A program made the translations under genes and the position numbers. 64,000 nucleotides of DNA from NCBI RefSeq assembly GCF_026342735.1, contig NZ_JAPEMM010000001.1, positions 6,138,001 to 6,202,000 of the forward strand, in the 5' to 3' direction. Positions 31,491-39,859 of the stretch are shown here, one piece after another. The stretch's first letter is position 1, and every line of letters starts with the position of its first letter. The notes beneath the pieces were generated by a model. That model made no database searches, was not told where the DNA came from, and saw only the letters and a list, made by a program, of their open reading frames with translations. Source of the stretch: Streptomyces sp. NBC_00193 (GTDB taxonomy: Bacteria; Actinomycetota; Actinomycetes; Streptomycetales; Streptomycetaceae).

Positions 31491-33011
31491 ATGACCCCGG
31501 TGCGGAAGAACACGGTCGACGGACTGCTCCACGACAGCGCGCGGCGCGTCCCGGACCGGATCGCGGTCCGCTACCGCGAACGGACCTGGACCTACGCGGA
31601 ACTGGACGTGGCCGTCTCCACGGGCGCGGCCGTGCTGCGCGGGCGCTACGGGCTGGCCGAGGGGGACCGGGTCGCGACCTTCGGGCACAACTCCGATGCC
31701 TATCTCATGGCCTTCCTCGCCTGCGCGCGGGCCGGGCTCACGCACGTCCCCGTCAACCAGAACCTCACCGGGGAGGACCTCGCGTACATCCTGGAGAACT
31801 CCGGGAGCACGCTCGTCCTCGCGGACCCCGACCTCGCAGGCCGGGTCCCCGACGGGTTCCCCGTACGCCCGCTGCGCGACGCGCCCGGCTCCTTCCTGTC
31901 CGACCTGGCGGAGCCGGCCGAACCGGCGGAGCCCGCCCGCTCCGGGGACCCGTCCCGGCTGGCGCAGCTGCTGTACACCTCCGGGACCACCGCCCTGCCG
32001 AAGGGGGCGATGATGACGCACGAGGCGCTCTGCCACGAGTACGAGAGCGCGATCGCGGCCCTGGACCTGGCGGAGGCCGATCTGCCGGTGCACTCCCTGC
32101 CGCTCTACCACTCGGCGCAGATGCACGTCTTCCTGCTGCCGTACCTGGCGGTGGGCGCCCGGAACACGATCGTGGACGCGCCGGTCGCGGAGGAGATCTT
32201 CGACCTGGTGGAGGCGGGGGAGGCGGACAGCCTGTTCGCGCCGCCGACGGTGTGGATCGGGCTGGCCAACCACCCCGATTTCGCGGACTTCGCCGTCCGT
32301 GACCTGTCGGCCCTGCGCAAGGCGTACTACGGGGCCTCGATCATGCCGGTGCCGGTCCTGGAACGGCTGCGGGCGCGGCTGCCCGGACTCGGCTTCTACA
32401 ACTGCTTCGGCCAGAGCGAGATCGGCCCGCTGGCCACGGTGCTGCGGCCGGAGGAGCACGAGGGGCGGATGGACTCGTGCGGCCGGCCGGTCCACCACGT
32501 GGAGGCGCGGGTCGTCGACGAGGACGGGGCCGAGGTGCCGGACGGCACGGCGGGCGAGGTCGTCTACCGCTCCCCGCAGCTCTGCCTGGGCTACTGGAAC
32601 GACGCGGAGGCCACGAAGAAGGCCTTCCGGGACGGGTGGTTCCGCTCCGGCGACCTGGCGGTCCGGGACCCTGAGGGGTACTTCACGGTCGTGGACCGGG
32701 TGAAGGACGTCATCAACTCGGGCGGGGTACTCGTCGCCTCACGGCAGGTCGAGGACGTGCTGTACACCCACCCGGGCGTGGCCGAGGCTGCGGTCGTCGG
32801 CCTGCCGGACGAGCGGTGGATCGAGGCCGTCACGGCAGTGGTGGTCCCGCGCGACGGGGTGACGGAAGCGGAACTCCTGGCCTACGCCCGCGAGAAGCTG
32901 GCCCACTTCAAGGCCCCGAAGCGGATCCTCTTCGTGGACGCCCTCCCCCGCAACGCGAGCGGCAAGATCCTCAAGCGCACCCTGCGCGACCGCTTCTCGA
33001 ACCCGTCCTGA
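31491..33011 (+). CDS. acyl-CoA synthetase (AMP-forming, FadD type)
   Basis: The protein is 506 aa. Motifs are LLYTSGTTALPKGAMM (A3), YNCFGQSEIGPLATV (A5), SGDLAVRDPEGYFTVVDRVK (A7-A8), SGGVLVASRQVED, and catalytic Lys in RNASGKILKRTLR. It activates a fatty or other carboxylic acid as CoA thioester. The ATG at 31491 is chosen because MTPVRKNTVDGLLHDSARR matches the start of this family; the longer frame to 31350 crosses the promoter. An Ala/Glu/Pro tract (EPAEPAEPARSG) lies in the N-terminal half. It is divergent from the exported acylase, which may supply its substrate. Confidence 0.9.
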   Translation: MTPVRKNTVDGLLHDSARRVPDRIAVRYRERTWTYAELDVAVSTGAAVLRGRYGLAEGDRVATFGHNSDAYLMAFLACARAGLTHVPVNQNLTGEDLAYILENSGSTLVLADPDLAGRVPDGFPVRPLRDAPGSFLSDLAEPAEPAEPARSGDPSRLAQLLYTSGTTALPKGAMMTHEALCHEYESAIAALDLAEADLPVHSLPLYHSAQMHVFLLPYLAVGARNTIVDAPVAEEIFDLVEAGEADSLFAPPTVWIGLANHPDFADFAVRDLSALRKAYYGASIMPVPVLERLRARLPGLGFYNCFGQSEIGPLATVLRPEEHEGRMDSCGRPVHHVEARVVDEDGAEVPDGTAGEVVYRSPQLCLGYWNDAEATKKAFRDGWFRSGDLAVRDPEGYFTVVDRVKDVINSGGVLVASRQVEDVLYTHPGVAEAAVVGLPDERWIEAVTAVVVPRDGVTEAELLAYAREKLAHFKAPKRILFVDALPRNASGKILKRTLRDRFSNPS

Positions 33012-33045
33012 CCGTCCTTCCTGAGGCCCTCGGGCGTGGGCCGAC

Positions 33046-34221
33046 CTACCGGGTGCAGCCGGTGACGGCGGGGTTCGAGGGATCGCAGTTACTGGGGTTG
33101 TTGTTGGAGATGTTGGTGTGGTTGAGCGTGGCGGTCCCGCCTTCGTTGTGGAGGCCGGCGGGGCCGTAGGCCGCGTTATTGCCCGTGACACGGGAGTCGG
33201 TGAGCGTGACGTCGCCCTGGTTGTGGAGGCCGCCGCCGGTTCCTTGGGTGACTGCGTTCCTGTCGATGACGACGTTGCGGGTATTGAGCGTTCCAAAGTT
33301 GTAGATGCCGCCACCGGAGAAGCTCGCGGTGTTGCCACGGATGGTGGTGAGCATGTTGATGGTGAGCGTGCCGAAGTTGGCGATGCCCCCGCCGGTCCGC
33401 GCGTCGTTGCTGCGGATCTGGCTGTCGGAGATGGTCGCCGAGGAACTGCTGGTGTGGACGGCGCCCCCCAGGCCCTTTGCCTCGTTGCCGGTGAGGATGC
33501 TCGAGGTCACGGTGAAGGGTGCGGTGATGCTGGTGTGCGCGATGGCTCCGCCGTTGCCACCGCTGACGGGGCCGGTGGAGTTGTTGATGAAGACACTGTG
33601 GTCCACGCGGGTGGCGCCGCTGCTCAGGATGGCACCGCCGTGGCCGGCTTCGGTGCTGTTGCCCTTGAAGTAGGAACGTTCGACGCGGAGGGTTCCGTTG
33701 CTGTTGTTGATGGCGCCGCCCCCATTGCTGGAGCCATTGCCGGTGAGGCGGGTGTCGGTAAGGGAAACAACGGTGCCGAATCCCAGCTGGATGGCCCCGC
33801 CCTGGGCGCCTGCGCCGGCCTGGGCGTTGGTGAGGGCAATGTCCCGGAGCTTCAGGTTCCCGCGGCTGGTAGGGGGGAGGGTGAAGAAACGGAATTCGTT
33901 GTCGGTGCTTTCGTCCCGGGTGAGGGTGGCGTCGCGTCCGTTGATGGTGACGGAGCTGGTGATCTGGGGGAGCGCGGCGTGACCGGGGCCGGCGATCTGC
34001 TCGGTGAAGGTGTAGGTGCAGTCGCGGGCGAGGTTGAGGGTGTCGGAGGTGGAGGGGGTGCTGTTGGCGGTGGCGATGGCCTGAATGAGGGCGGCGGGGG
34101 AGCAGGCGACGCTGATGGTGGCCGCGTGAGCGGGGGTGGCGGCCAGGCCGGCGACAGTGAGTGCGAACGCGGGCGCGGCGAGCAGGGCGGTGGCCTGGCG
34201 GGGGCGGCGCAGTGGCCTCAT
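33046..34221 (-). CDS. secreted right-handed beta-helix repeat protein
   Basis: The protein is 391 aa. A Sec signal peptide (RQATALLAAPAFALTVAGLA, cleavage after AHA) precedes a region of short repeats such as LTGNGSSNGGGAINNSNGTL and TGGGIANFGTLTINML. These follow the polymorphic-membrane-protein/parallel beta-helix pattern (GGGI..N.G.L.......I.GN). The repeats are Asn-, Gly- and Thr-rich and the region has a markedly lower GC content than its neighbours. The protein is probably extracellular or wall-associated, with adhesin, pectate-lyase-like or structural role; no catalytic site could be recognised. It converges with the acyl-CoA synthetase gene. Confidence 0.8.
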   Translation of the reverse strand: MRPLRRPRQATALLAAPAFALTVAGLAATPAHAATISVACSPAALIQAIATANSTPSTSDTLNLARDCTYTFTEQIAGPGHAALPQITSSVTINGRDATLTRDESTDNEFRFFTLPPTSRGNLKLRDIALTNAQAGAGAQGGAIQLGFGTVVSLTDTRLTGNGSSNGGGAINNSNGTLRVERSYFKGNSTEAGHGGAILSSGATRVDHSVFINNSTGPVSGGNGGAIAHTSITAPFTVTSSILTGNEAKGLGGAVHTSSSSATISDSQIRSNDARTGGGIANFGTLTINMLTTIRGNTASFSGGGIYNFGTLNTRNVVIDRNAVTQGTGGGLHNQGDVTLTDSRVTGNNAAYGPAGLHNEGGTATLNHTNISNNNPSNCDPSNPAVTGCTR

Positions 34222-34439
34222 TGTCTGACTCCTTTTCGGGGGAGACGCCGGGGGGCGATCCGCTCATTGTTTACATCAGATCAACATCCATCCTTTTCTA
34301 GGCGCACCGGGAATATCGCCCTGTCCGGTAATTCTTTTGTGCGGTGGTGCCCATTTCCGGAGTTCGGGTGTGTCGGTGTCGTCGGGCCGGGACTTCGGAA
34401 GCCGGGCGGAAATCCGGACTGCGTCCGAGCCGTCCGGAG

Positions 34440-35270
34440 CTACGGCTCCCGGTCCTCCGCGAGTTCCGTGGCCCGGAGGCGGCGCAGGACGAGGTGCTCG
34501 TGGAAGAGGCGGCCGACCAGAGCGCCGCCGTAGACCACGAAGCCGACGCCGACCAGCCAGGACTGGACGACCAGGAGGGTGCCGAAGGGGCCGTACGTCA
34601 CGGCGTTGGAGGCGATCAGGGGAGAGAACACCAGCTGCGAGAAGACCCGCAGCCCGAGGAGGCCGAGACTGGTGCACGCGGCCCCCGGGAGCAGGGCGCG
34701 CCAGCGCACCCGGCCGCCGAGGAGGATCCACTGGGAGGTCCAGAAGAACAGGCAGGTCCCGATGAGATCGCCCGTGGTGCCCAGGATCGTGCCGGGCGCG
34801 TCGTGCGACGGGGCGGGGATGAGGACCAGCAGCCCGAGGTAGCAGACCAGCAGGGCGAGCCAGACGACGTGCCGCCACATGGTGTGCCAGCGGGCCGTCG
34901 GCAGGTCCCAGACCTTCTCGTACCCGGTCTGCACGGCGGAGCCGAAGGTCAGGCCGAAGACCGCGAGGGCGGCGAGACCGAAGGCGGTGGTCCGCTCCAG
35001 CGCGAGGTCCGCGGCGCCGAACAGCATCTCCACCCGCTCCCGGGAGAACTCCGTCACCCCGAGGGCCTGACCGAGCCAGCGGCCGAAGCCCGAGCCGCTG
35101 CCCGGCGCGGCGGCCGCGACGACGACGAGCAGCGGCACCAGGGTGAGGAAGCCGAGGGCGGCGAAGCCCATGGCCCGGTGCATCAGCTCCATCTCCCGGC
35201 CACGGCTCCACGCCAGCCCGGCCTGGGAGGCCTGGAGCCGGTCGTGGATCCGCCGATAGGTCGAGGTCAC
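34440..35270 (-). CDS. YihY/BrkB-family inner-membrane protein
   Basis: The protein is 276 aa with about six membrane segments. Seen are HRAMGFAALGFLTLVPLLVV near the N-terminus, AAFGLAALAVFGLTFGSAVQ-like helix 3, and FSPLIASNAVTYGPFGTLLV toward the end, the family pattern once misnamed ribonuclease BN. Members are of uncertain function; transport or a flippase-like role has been suggested. The ATG at 35270 begins MTSTYRRIHDRLQASQAG, typical of actinobacterial members. It is a single-gene unit between the beta-helix gene and paaK, on the same strand. Confidence 0.85.
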   Translation of the reverse strand: MTSTYRRIHDRLQASQAGLAWSRGREMELMHRAMGFAALGFLTLVPLLVVVAAAAPGSGSGFGRWLGQALGVTEFSRERVEMLFGAADLALERTTAFGLAALAVFGLTFGSAVQTGYEKVWDLPTARWHTMWRHVVWLALLVCYLGLLVLIPAPSHDAPGTILGTTGDLIGTCLFFWTSQWILLGGRVRWRALLPGAACTSLGLLGLRVFSQLVFSPLIASNAVTYGPFGTLLVVQSWLVGVGFVVYGGALVGRLFHEHLVLRRLRATELAEDREP

Positions 35271-35361
35271 GCCTCTGTCCCTACCCGGATGGGCCCGCGC
35301 CTTCCCGGGAGGACCCCCGAGTGGGCCCGAAGGGGTGGATCCGACCGCGGCCCGGCCTGCC

Positions 35362-36663
35362 TCAGGCCCCCCGGAGGTCCACCAGCCGCTTGATCTTGCC
35401 GACCGACCGCTCCAGCGTCTCCGGATCGACCACCTCCACCGCGACCGAGACGCCGATGCCCTCCTTGACGGCCCGCACCACCGAAGCCGCCGCGGCCTCC
35501 CGCCGGCCCGCGTCGCTCCCGCGGCGCGCCTCCACCCGTACCGTCAGGGCGTCCAGCCGTCCCTGCCGGGTCAGGCGGAGCTGGAAGTGCGGAGCCAGGT
35601 CAGGGGTCCGCAGGAGCACCTCCTCGATCTGGGTGGGATAGAGGTTCACCCCGCGCAGGATGATCATGTCGTCGCTGCGGCCGGTGATCTTCTCCATCCG
35701 GCGGAAGGCCGGCCGGACGGTGCCGGGAAGCAGCCGCGTCAGGTCCCTGGTGCGGTAGCGGATGACGGGCATCGCCTCCTTGGTGAGCGAGGTGAAGACC
35801 AGCTCCCCGGCCTCCCCCTCCGGCAGCACGGCGCCCGTCAGCGGGTCGACCACCTCCGGGTAGAAGTGGTCCTCCCATATGTGGAGCCCGTCCTTGGTCT
35901 CGGCGAACTCCTGTGCGACACCCGGGCCCATCACCTCCGAGAGCCCGTATATGTCCACCGCGTCGATGTCCAGGCGCTCCTCGATCTCGCGGCGCATCTC
36001 CTCCGTCCACGGCTCGGCGCCGAAGATCCCCGTACGGAGCGAGGTGGTGCGCGGGTCGATGCCCTGGCGCTCCATCTCGTCCAGCAGGGTCAGCATGTAG
36101 GAGGGGGTCACCATGATGACCTCCGGCCGGAAGTCCTGGATCAGCCGGACCTGGCGGTCCGTCATCCCGCCCGAGGCGGGCACGACCGTGCAGCCCAGGC
36201 GCTCCGCGCCGTAGTGGGCGCCCAGGCCGCCGGTGAACAGTCCGTACCCGTAGGCGATGTGGACGATCTGGCCCTGTCTGCCGCCCGCCGCGCGGATCGA
36301 GCGGGCGACGACGTCCGCCCAGGTGGAGAGGTCCCCGTCGGTGTACCCGACGACGGTCGGCCGGCCCGTGGTCCCGCTGGACGCGTGGATGCGGCGGACC
36401 TCGGAGCGCGGTACGGCGAACATCCCGAAGGGGTACTGGTCGCGCAGATCGGACTTGGTCGTGAAGGGGAACAGGGCGAGATCGGCGAGGGAGCGGCAGT
36501 CGTCGGGATGCAGGCCGGCCTTGTCGAAGGCCTGCCGGTAGAAGGGCACCCGGTCGTACGCCCGGCGCAAGGTCGCCCGCAGCCGGGTCAACTGGAGCGC
36601 CGCCAGCTCGTCCCGGCCCATCCGCTCGCCCGCGTCCATCGCGTCCGTCGAGTCCGTACCCAT
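35362..36663 (-). CDS. paaK: phenylacetate-CoA ligase
   Basis: The protein is 433 aa, the typical length for PaaK. Characteristic parts are RAYDRVPFYRQAFDKAGLHP near the N-terminus, IHASSGTTGRPTVVGYTDGD (ATP loop), GAHYGAERLGCTVVPASGG, YGLSEVMGPGVAQE, and ILRGVNLYPTQIEEVLL. It makes phenylacetyl-CoA (or a related aryl-acetyl-CoA) from the acid, ATP and CoA. The start at 36663 (MGTDSTDAMD) is preferred to 36708 because it is preceded by GGGGTGGGCGGC and leaves the operator outside the gene. The paaABCDE oxygenase cluster is not here, so it may feed an unlinked pathway. A PaaR-like palindrome overlaps the promoter. Confidence 0.92.
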   Translation of the reverse strand: MGTDSTDAMDAGERMGRDELAALQLTRLRATLRRAYDRVPFYRQAFDKAGLHPDDCRSLADLALFPFTTKSDLRDQYPFGMFAVPRSEVRRIHASSGTTGRPTVVGYTDGDLSTWADVVARSIRAAGGRQGQIVHIAYGYGLFTGGLGAHYGAERLGCTVVPASGGMTDRQVRLIQDFRPEVIMVTPSYMLTLLDEMERQGIDPRTTSLRTGIFGAEPWTEEMRREIEERLDIDAVDIYGLSEVMGPGVAQEFAETKDGLHIWEDHFYPEVVDPLTGAVLPEGEAGELVFTSLTKEAMPVIRYRTRDLTRLLPGTVRPAFRRMEKITGRSDDMIILRGVNLYPTQIEEVLLRTPDLAPHFQLRLTRQGRLDALTVRVEARRGSDAGRREAAAASVVRAVKEGIGVSVAVEVVDPETLERSVGKIKRLVDLRGA

Positions 36664-36690
36664 GCCGCCCACCCCATTCCGAGTCAACCG

Positions 36691-36704
36691 ACCGATCATT
36701 CGGT
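36691..36704. promoter_or_regulatory. PaaR-like operator upstream of paaK
   Basis: ACCGATCATTCGGT is a palindrome with ACCGA/TCGGT arms. It fits the core ACCGNNCGNNCGGT reported for actinobacterial PaaR (TetR family) at all but one fixed position. It lies 27 nt upstream of the paaK start. No paaR gene is visible in the window. Confidence 0.6.
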
Positions 36705-36732
36705 ACATTGCCGGACCTCGGTGGCCAAATCA

Positions 36733-36750
36733 ATTACTCGAACGAGTGAT
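36733..36750. promoter_or_regulatory. palindrome upstream of the alpha/beta hydrolase
   Basis: ATTACTCGAACGAGTGAT has a perfect 12-bp core (ACTCG-AA-CGAGT) and one mismatched pair outside it. It ends 20 nt before the ATG at 36771 and is a likely TetR- or MarR-type operator, distinct from the PaaR-like site. Confidence 0.55.
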
Positions 36751-36770
36751 CGTCTGCTGAGATTGCGCCC

Positions 36771-37661
36771 ATGGCGACCACCACACCCTCCACCTGCACT
36801 TTTACGTTCACCACCCACGACGGAACCGAACTCGCGTACCACGTCCAGGGTGAAGGCGAGCCGCTCCTCTGCCTCCCCGGCGGCGCCATGCGGGCCTCCG
36901 CCTACCTGGGCGACCTCGGCGGGCTGTCCGCCGGACGCCGGCTGATCCTGCTCGACCTGCGGGGCACCGGGGACTCCGCGGTCCCGGCCGACACCTCGAC
37001 GTACCGGGTCGACCACCAGGTGGCGGACGTCGAGGCGCTGCGCCGTCACCTCGGCCTGGAGCGCGCCGACCTGCTCGCCCACTCCGCCTCAGGCAACCTG
37101 GCCCTGCTCTACACGGCGGCGCACCCGCAGCGGGTGCGCCGACTGGCCCTGATCACGCCGACCTGCTGGGCCGTGGACCTCGCCGAATCCCCGGAAAGCC
37201 GCCTCGCGGACATCCGCCGGAGAGCCGGCAGGGAGCCCTACGACACGGCCATCGCGGCCTACCAGCGGGCGCTCGCCGCCATCGCCGCGGGCGAGAACCC
37301 CGGCGAGGCCGACTGGATGGCTGCGATGCCCCTCGCCTACGGACGCTGGGACGAGACGGCGCGCGCCCACGCGGCACTGAGCCCGGTCCAGAAGAACACC
37401 GAGGCCTCCGCCGCCTTCGCCGGCCCGGGCGCCTTCGACCCGCCCGCCACCCGGGCCGCGCTCGGCCGCTTCGCCGGCGAAGTGCTGGTCCTGGCCGGGG
37501 AGCTGGACTCCAACCCCTCCCCGGCCCTCGCCGCCCGGCTCGCGGAGCTCTTCGCGCGGGGCGTCACCGACGTACAGCGGGGCGGCGGGCACTTCCCCTG
37601 GCTGGACGAGCCCCGGTGGTTCGCGGACCGCGTCGAACGGTTCCTGGCCACCGGGGCCTGA
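36771..37661 (+). CDS. alpha/beta-fold hydrolase (proline-iminopeptidase-like)
   Basis: The protein is 296 aa. It has the canonical order: CLPGGAMRASAYLGDLGGLS (oxyanion HG-like loop), LLDLRGTGDSAVP, nucleophile in LLAHSASGNLALLY, and the C-terminal QRGGGHFPWLDEP bearing the catalytic His. The nucleophile elbow reads AHSAS rather than the usual GxSxG, so the first Gly is replaced by Ala. The LDLRGTGDS stretch is typical of proline iminopeptidases and related esterases. Substrate unknown. It is divergent from paaK and has its own palindrome. The short gene at 37728 may follow in the same transcript. Confidence 0.88.
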   Translation: MATTTPSTCTFTFTTHDGTELAYHVQGEGEPLLCLPGGAMRASAYLGDLGGLSAGRRLILLDLRGTGDSAVPADTSTYRVDHQVADVEALRRHLGLERADLLAHSASGNLALLYTAAHPQRVRRLALITPTCWAVDLAESPESRLADIRRRAGREPYDTAIAAYQRALAAIAAGENPGEADWMAAMPLAYGRWDETARAHAALSPVQKNTEASAAFAGPGAFDPPATRAALGRFAGEVLVLAGELDSNPSPALAARLAELFARGVTDVQRGGGHFPWLDEPRWFADRVERFLATGA

Positions 37662-37727
37662 GCGGCGACCGCCGTGCCGCGGGCGTACGGTCGAAGCAGA
37701 CGCCCCTGGCGAAGGGAGGCGGCGGCC

Positions 37728-37943
37728 ATGCCCGTCATCGACCCCGCGGTCTCGGTGCGGCTCGGCGCCCCGGGCGCGCGGCGCCTGGCCGGACTGCTCG
37801 CCGAAGTGGCCCACCTGCTGGAGGACCCCGGCCCGCTGCGGCTCGACGACGCCCAGGCCGATGTCCTGGGCCAGGGCGCGGACCGGTCGGAGCTGGCCAC
37901 CTGGACCCGCACCCTGGCGGCCGAACTGCGTACCAAGCTCTGA
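37728..37943 (+). CDS. small hypothetical protein
   Basis: The protein is 71 aa and I do not recognise it. It starts at ATG 37728 behind a strong GAAGGGAGG and reads MPVIDPAVSVRLGAPGARRL, then two predicted helices (LAGLLAEVAHLLEDP and SELATWTRTLAAELR) with an acidic middle. No cysteines, no signal peptide. Codon use looks genuine. A bidirectional terminator follows 46 nt later. Confidence 0.6.
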   Translation: MPVIDPAVSVRLGAPGARRLAGLLAEVAHLLEDPGPLRLDDAQADVLGQGADRSELATWTRTLAAELRTKL

Positions 37944-37989
37944 GGTGCCGCCCCTCCACGAGCACCGGAGCGTGCGGGCGGACGAAGAA

Positions 37990-38031
37990 CGCCCGCGGGC
38001 CGGGACCTCTCAGGGTCCCGGCCCGCGGGCG
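37990..38031. terminator. strong bidirectional terminator
   Basis: An 18-bp perfect stem (inner part GCCGGGACC / GGTCCCGGC) with a 6-nt loop TCTCAG lies between the stop of the small protein gene and the stop of the converging acyl-CoA synthetase gene. Confidence 0.85.
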
Positions 38032-38047
38032 TGCGCGCCGTGCGGGG

Positions 38048-39685
38048 TCAGCTCGCGGCGTCCGCGTCCGCCTCCGTGGCCACCGACTTCGCCCACCGGT
38101 AGTCCGCCTTGCCGCTCGGTGAGCGCTGGATGGCGGGGGCGATGACGAGCTGGCGCGGGATCTTGTAACCCGCCAGCTTGGTGCGGCAGTGGTCCTGTAT
38201 CTCGTCCAGCGTCGGGTCGGCGGCGCCCTCCCGGATCTGGACCACGGCCGCCACGTGGCTGCCCCACTTCGGGTCCGCGACCCCGGCGACCAGGGCGTCG
38301 TAGACGTCCGGGTGGGACTTCAGCGCCTGCTCGACCTCCTCCGGGTACACCTTCTCGCCGCCCGTGTTGATGCACTGCGAGCCGCGGCCGAGGACGGTGA
38401 CGATGCCCTGCTCGTCCACGGTCGCCATGTCACCGAGCAGCACCCACCGCTCGGATCCCTTCTGGAAGAAGGTTTCGGCGGTCTTGACGGGGTCGTTGTA
38501 GTAGCCCAGCGGTACGTACCCGCGCTGTGCGAGCCGTCCCGGTTCGCCGACCGGCACCGGCTCGTGGGTCACCGGGTCGACCACCTGCGTACGCTCGTTG
38601 ACCTCCAGCCGGAAGCCCTTCTCCGGGCTGGAGTCGTTCGTCGCGCGGCCGTTCGAGCCGGACTCGGACGAGCCGAAGTTGTTCAGGAGCATCACGTTCG
38701 GGACGAGCGCCTGGAACTCGGCGCGCACCGTCTCCGACATGATCGCGCCGGAGGAGGAGACGCTGAAGAGGGAGGACAGGTCGGTGCCCTTCAGGGGTCC
38801 GTTGAGGGCGTCGATGAGCGGCCGCAGCATCGCGTCGCCCACCAGCGAGACGCTGGAGACCTTCTCCTTCTCGATCGTGCGCAGTACCTCCTCGGGCGCG
38901 TACTTGCGGTGGATGACCACCCGCTGCCCGTAGTTGAAGGCGATGAAGGACGTCAGCGTGGACGTGCCGTGCATCAGCGGCGGTGCGGGGAAGAAGGTGA
39001 GCCCGGCGCCCTTCGACGCGACCCGCTCGGCCAGTTCCTCCGGCCGCTTCACCGGTTCGCCGGTCGGTTCGCCGCCGAAGAGGCCGGCGAAGAAGAGGTC
39101 CTCGGCGCGCCACATGACGCCCTTGGGCATGCCGGTGGTGCCGCCCGTGTAGATGATGAACAGGTCGTCGGGGGAGCGGGGCGCGAATCCGCGGCCGGGC
39201 GAGCCGGCCGCCTCCGCGTCGGCGTACGCGACCGGCGCGATCGCGGGCTCCGGGGCCCCTTCGGGGGTCGGCCCGACGCGGATCAGGTGACGGAGCTTGG
39301 TCGTCTGCGGGAGGGCCGCCGCGACCCGCTCGGTGAACTCGCCCTCGAAGACGAGCGCGGCGAGGTCGGCGTCGTTGTAGAGGTAGACGAGCTCCTCCTC
39401 CACGTACCGGTAGTTCACGTTCACCGGCACCAGGCGGGCCTTCAGGCAGGCGATGACCGTCTGGAGGTACTCGACGCCGTTGTAGAGGTGCAGGCCCAGG
39501 TGCTCACCGGCCTTCAGGCCGCTGTCCAGTAGATGGTGCGCGATGCGGTTGGCCGCCGCGTCCAGCTCCGCGTACGTGAGGCGGCGCTCGGCGCCGGTCC
39601 CGGGGTGGTCCACGTACACGAGGGCCTCGCGGTCCGGGACCACGTCCACGACCGACTCGAACAGGTCGGCAATGTTGTACTCCAC
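38048..39685 (-). CDS. acyl-CoA synthetase (AMP-forming, FadD type)
   Basis: The protein is 545 aa. Motifs are FIIYTGGTTGMPKGVMWRAE (A3), LLNNFGSSESGSNGR (A5), GDMATVDEQGIVTVLGRGSQ, INTGGEKVYPEEVEQALK, and the C-terminal RSPSGKADYRWAK with the adenylating Lys. The MPKGVMWR-type loop followed by a long insert resembles the actinobacterial FadD group active on steroid or branched acids. The start is GTG at 39685 behind AGGAGGACCG on the coding strand; ATG 39712 is a weaker alternative. The divergent crotonase gene and two operator-like sites at 39779 and 39823 share its promoter region. Confidence 0.92.
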   Translation of the reverse strand: MEYNIADLFESVVDVVPDREALVYVDHPGTGAERRLTYAELDAAANRIAHHLLDSGLKAGEHLGLHLYNGVEYLQTVIACLKARLVPVNVNYRYVEEELVYLYNDADLAALVFEGEFTERVAAALPQTTKLRHLIRVGPTPEGAPEPAIAPVAYADAEAAGSPGRGFAPRSPDDLFIIYTGGTTGMPKGVMWRAEDLFFAGLFGGEPTGEPVKRPEELAERVASKGAGLTFFPAPPLMHGTSTLTSFIAFNYGQRVVIHRKYAPEEVLRTIEKEKVSSVSLVGDAMLRPLIDALNGPLKGTDLSSLFSVSSSGAIMSETVRAEFQALVPNVMLLNNFGSSESGSNGRATNDSSPEKGFRLEVNERTQVVDPVTHEPVPVGEPGRLAQRGYVPLGYYNDPVKTAETFFQKGSERWVLLGDMATVDEQGIVTVLGRGSQCINTGGEKVYPEEVEQALKSHPDVYDALVAGVADPKWGSHVAAVVQIREGAADPTLDEIQDHCRTKLAGYKIPRQLVIAPAIQRSPSGKADYRWAKSVATEADADAAS

Positions 39686-39778
39686 CGGTCCTCCTGACCC
39701 AGAAAATCCCATGGCTGGTCTGCTCGGCGGTCATTAGAGCGTCGCCAACCCCAACAGGGAAGGGGACCGTCCAAGAAA

Positions 39779-39795
39779 TCTGACTGGGTGTCAGA
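39779..39795. promoter_or_regulatory. shared 17-bp operator, copy B
   Basis: TCTGACTGGGTGTCAGA is a perfect palindrome (TCTGAC-N5-GTCAGA) followed by AAAA. It lies 93 nt upstream of the fadD start and 64 nt upstream of the divergent crotonase start. It is the most symmetric of three copies. Confidence 0.75.
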
Positions 39796-39822
39796 AAACT
39801 ATTGAACTGCACCCGCCCCTCC

Positions 39823-39836
39823 TGCAACCTGTTCTA
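39823..39836. promoter_or_regulatory. KstR-like operator upstream of crotonase
   Basis: TGCAACCTGTTCTA fits TNNAACNNGTTNNA at all fixed positions. It ends 23 nt before the crotonase ATG and would overlap its promoter or leader. Its reverse complement shares GAACAGGTT with the site at 4801. Confidence 0.55.
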
Positions 39837-39859
39837 GGTCTTGAGACGGGAGGACGGCA

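Noticed and set aside
29829..32498. 889-codon minus-strand frame
   Set aside because: It covers parts of both the penicillin acylase and acyl-CoA synthetase genes in the wrong frame and has shadow-type Arg/Pro composition.
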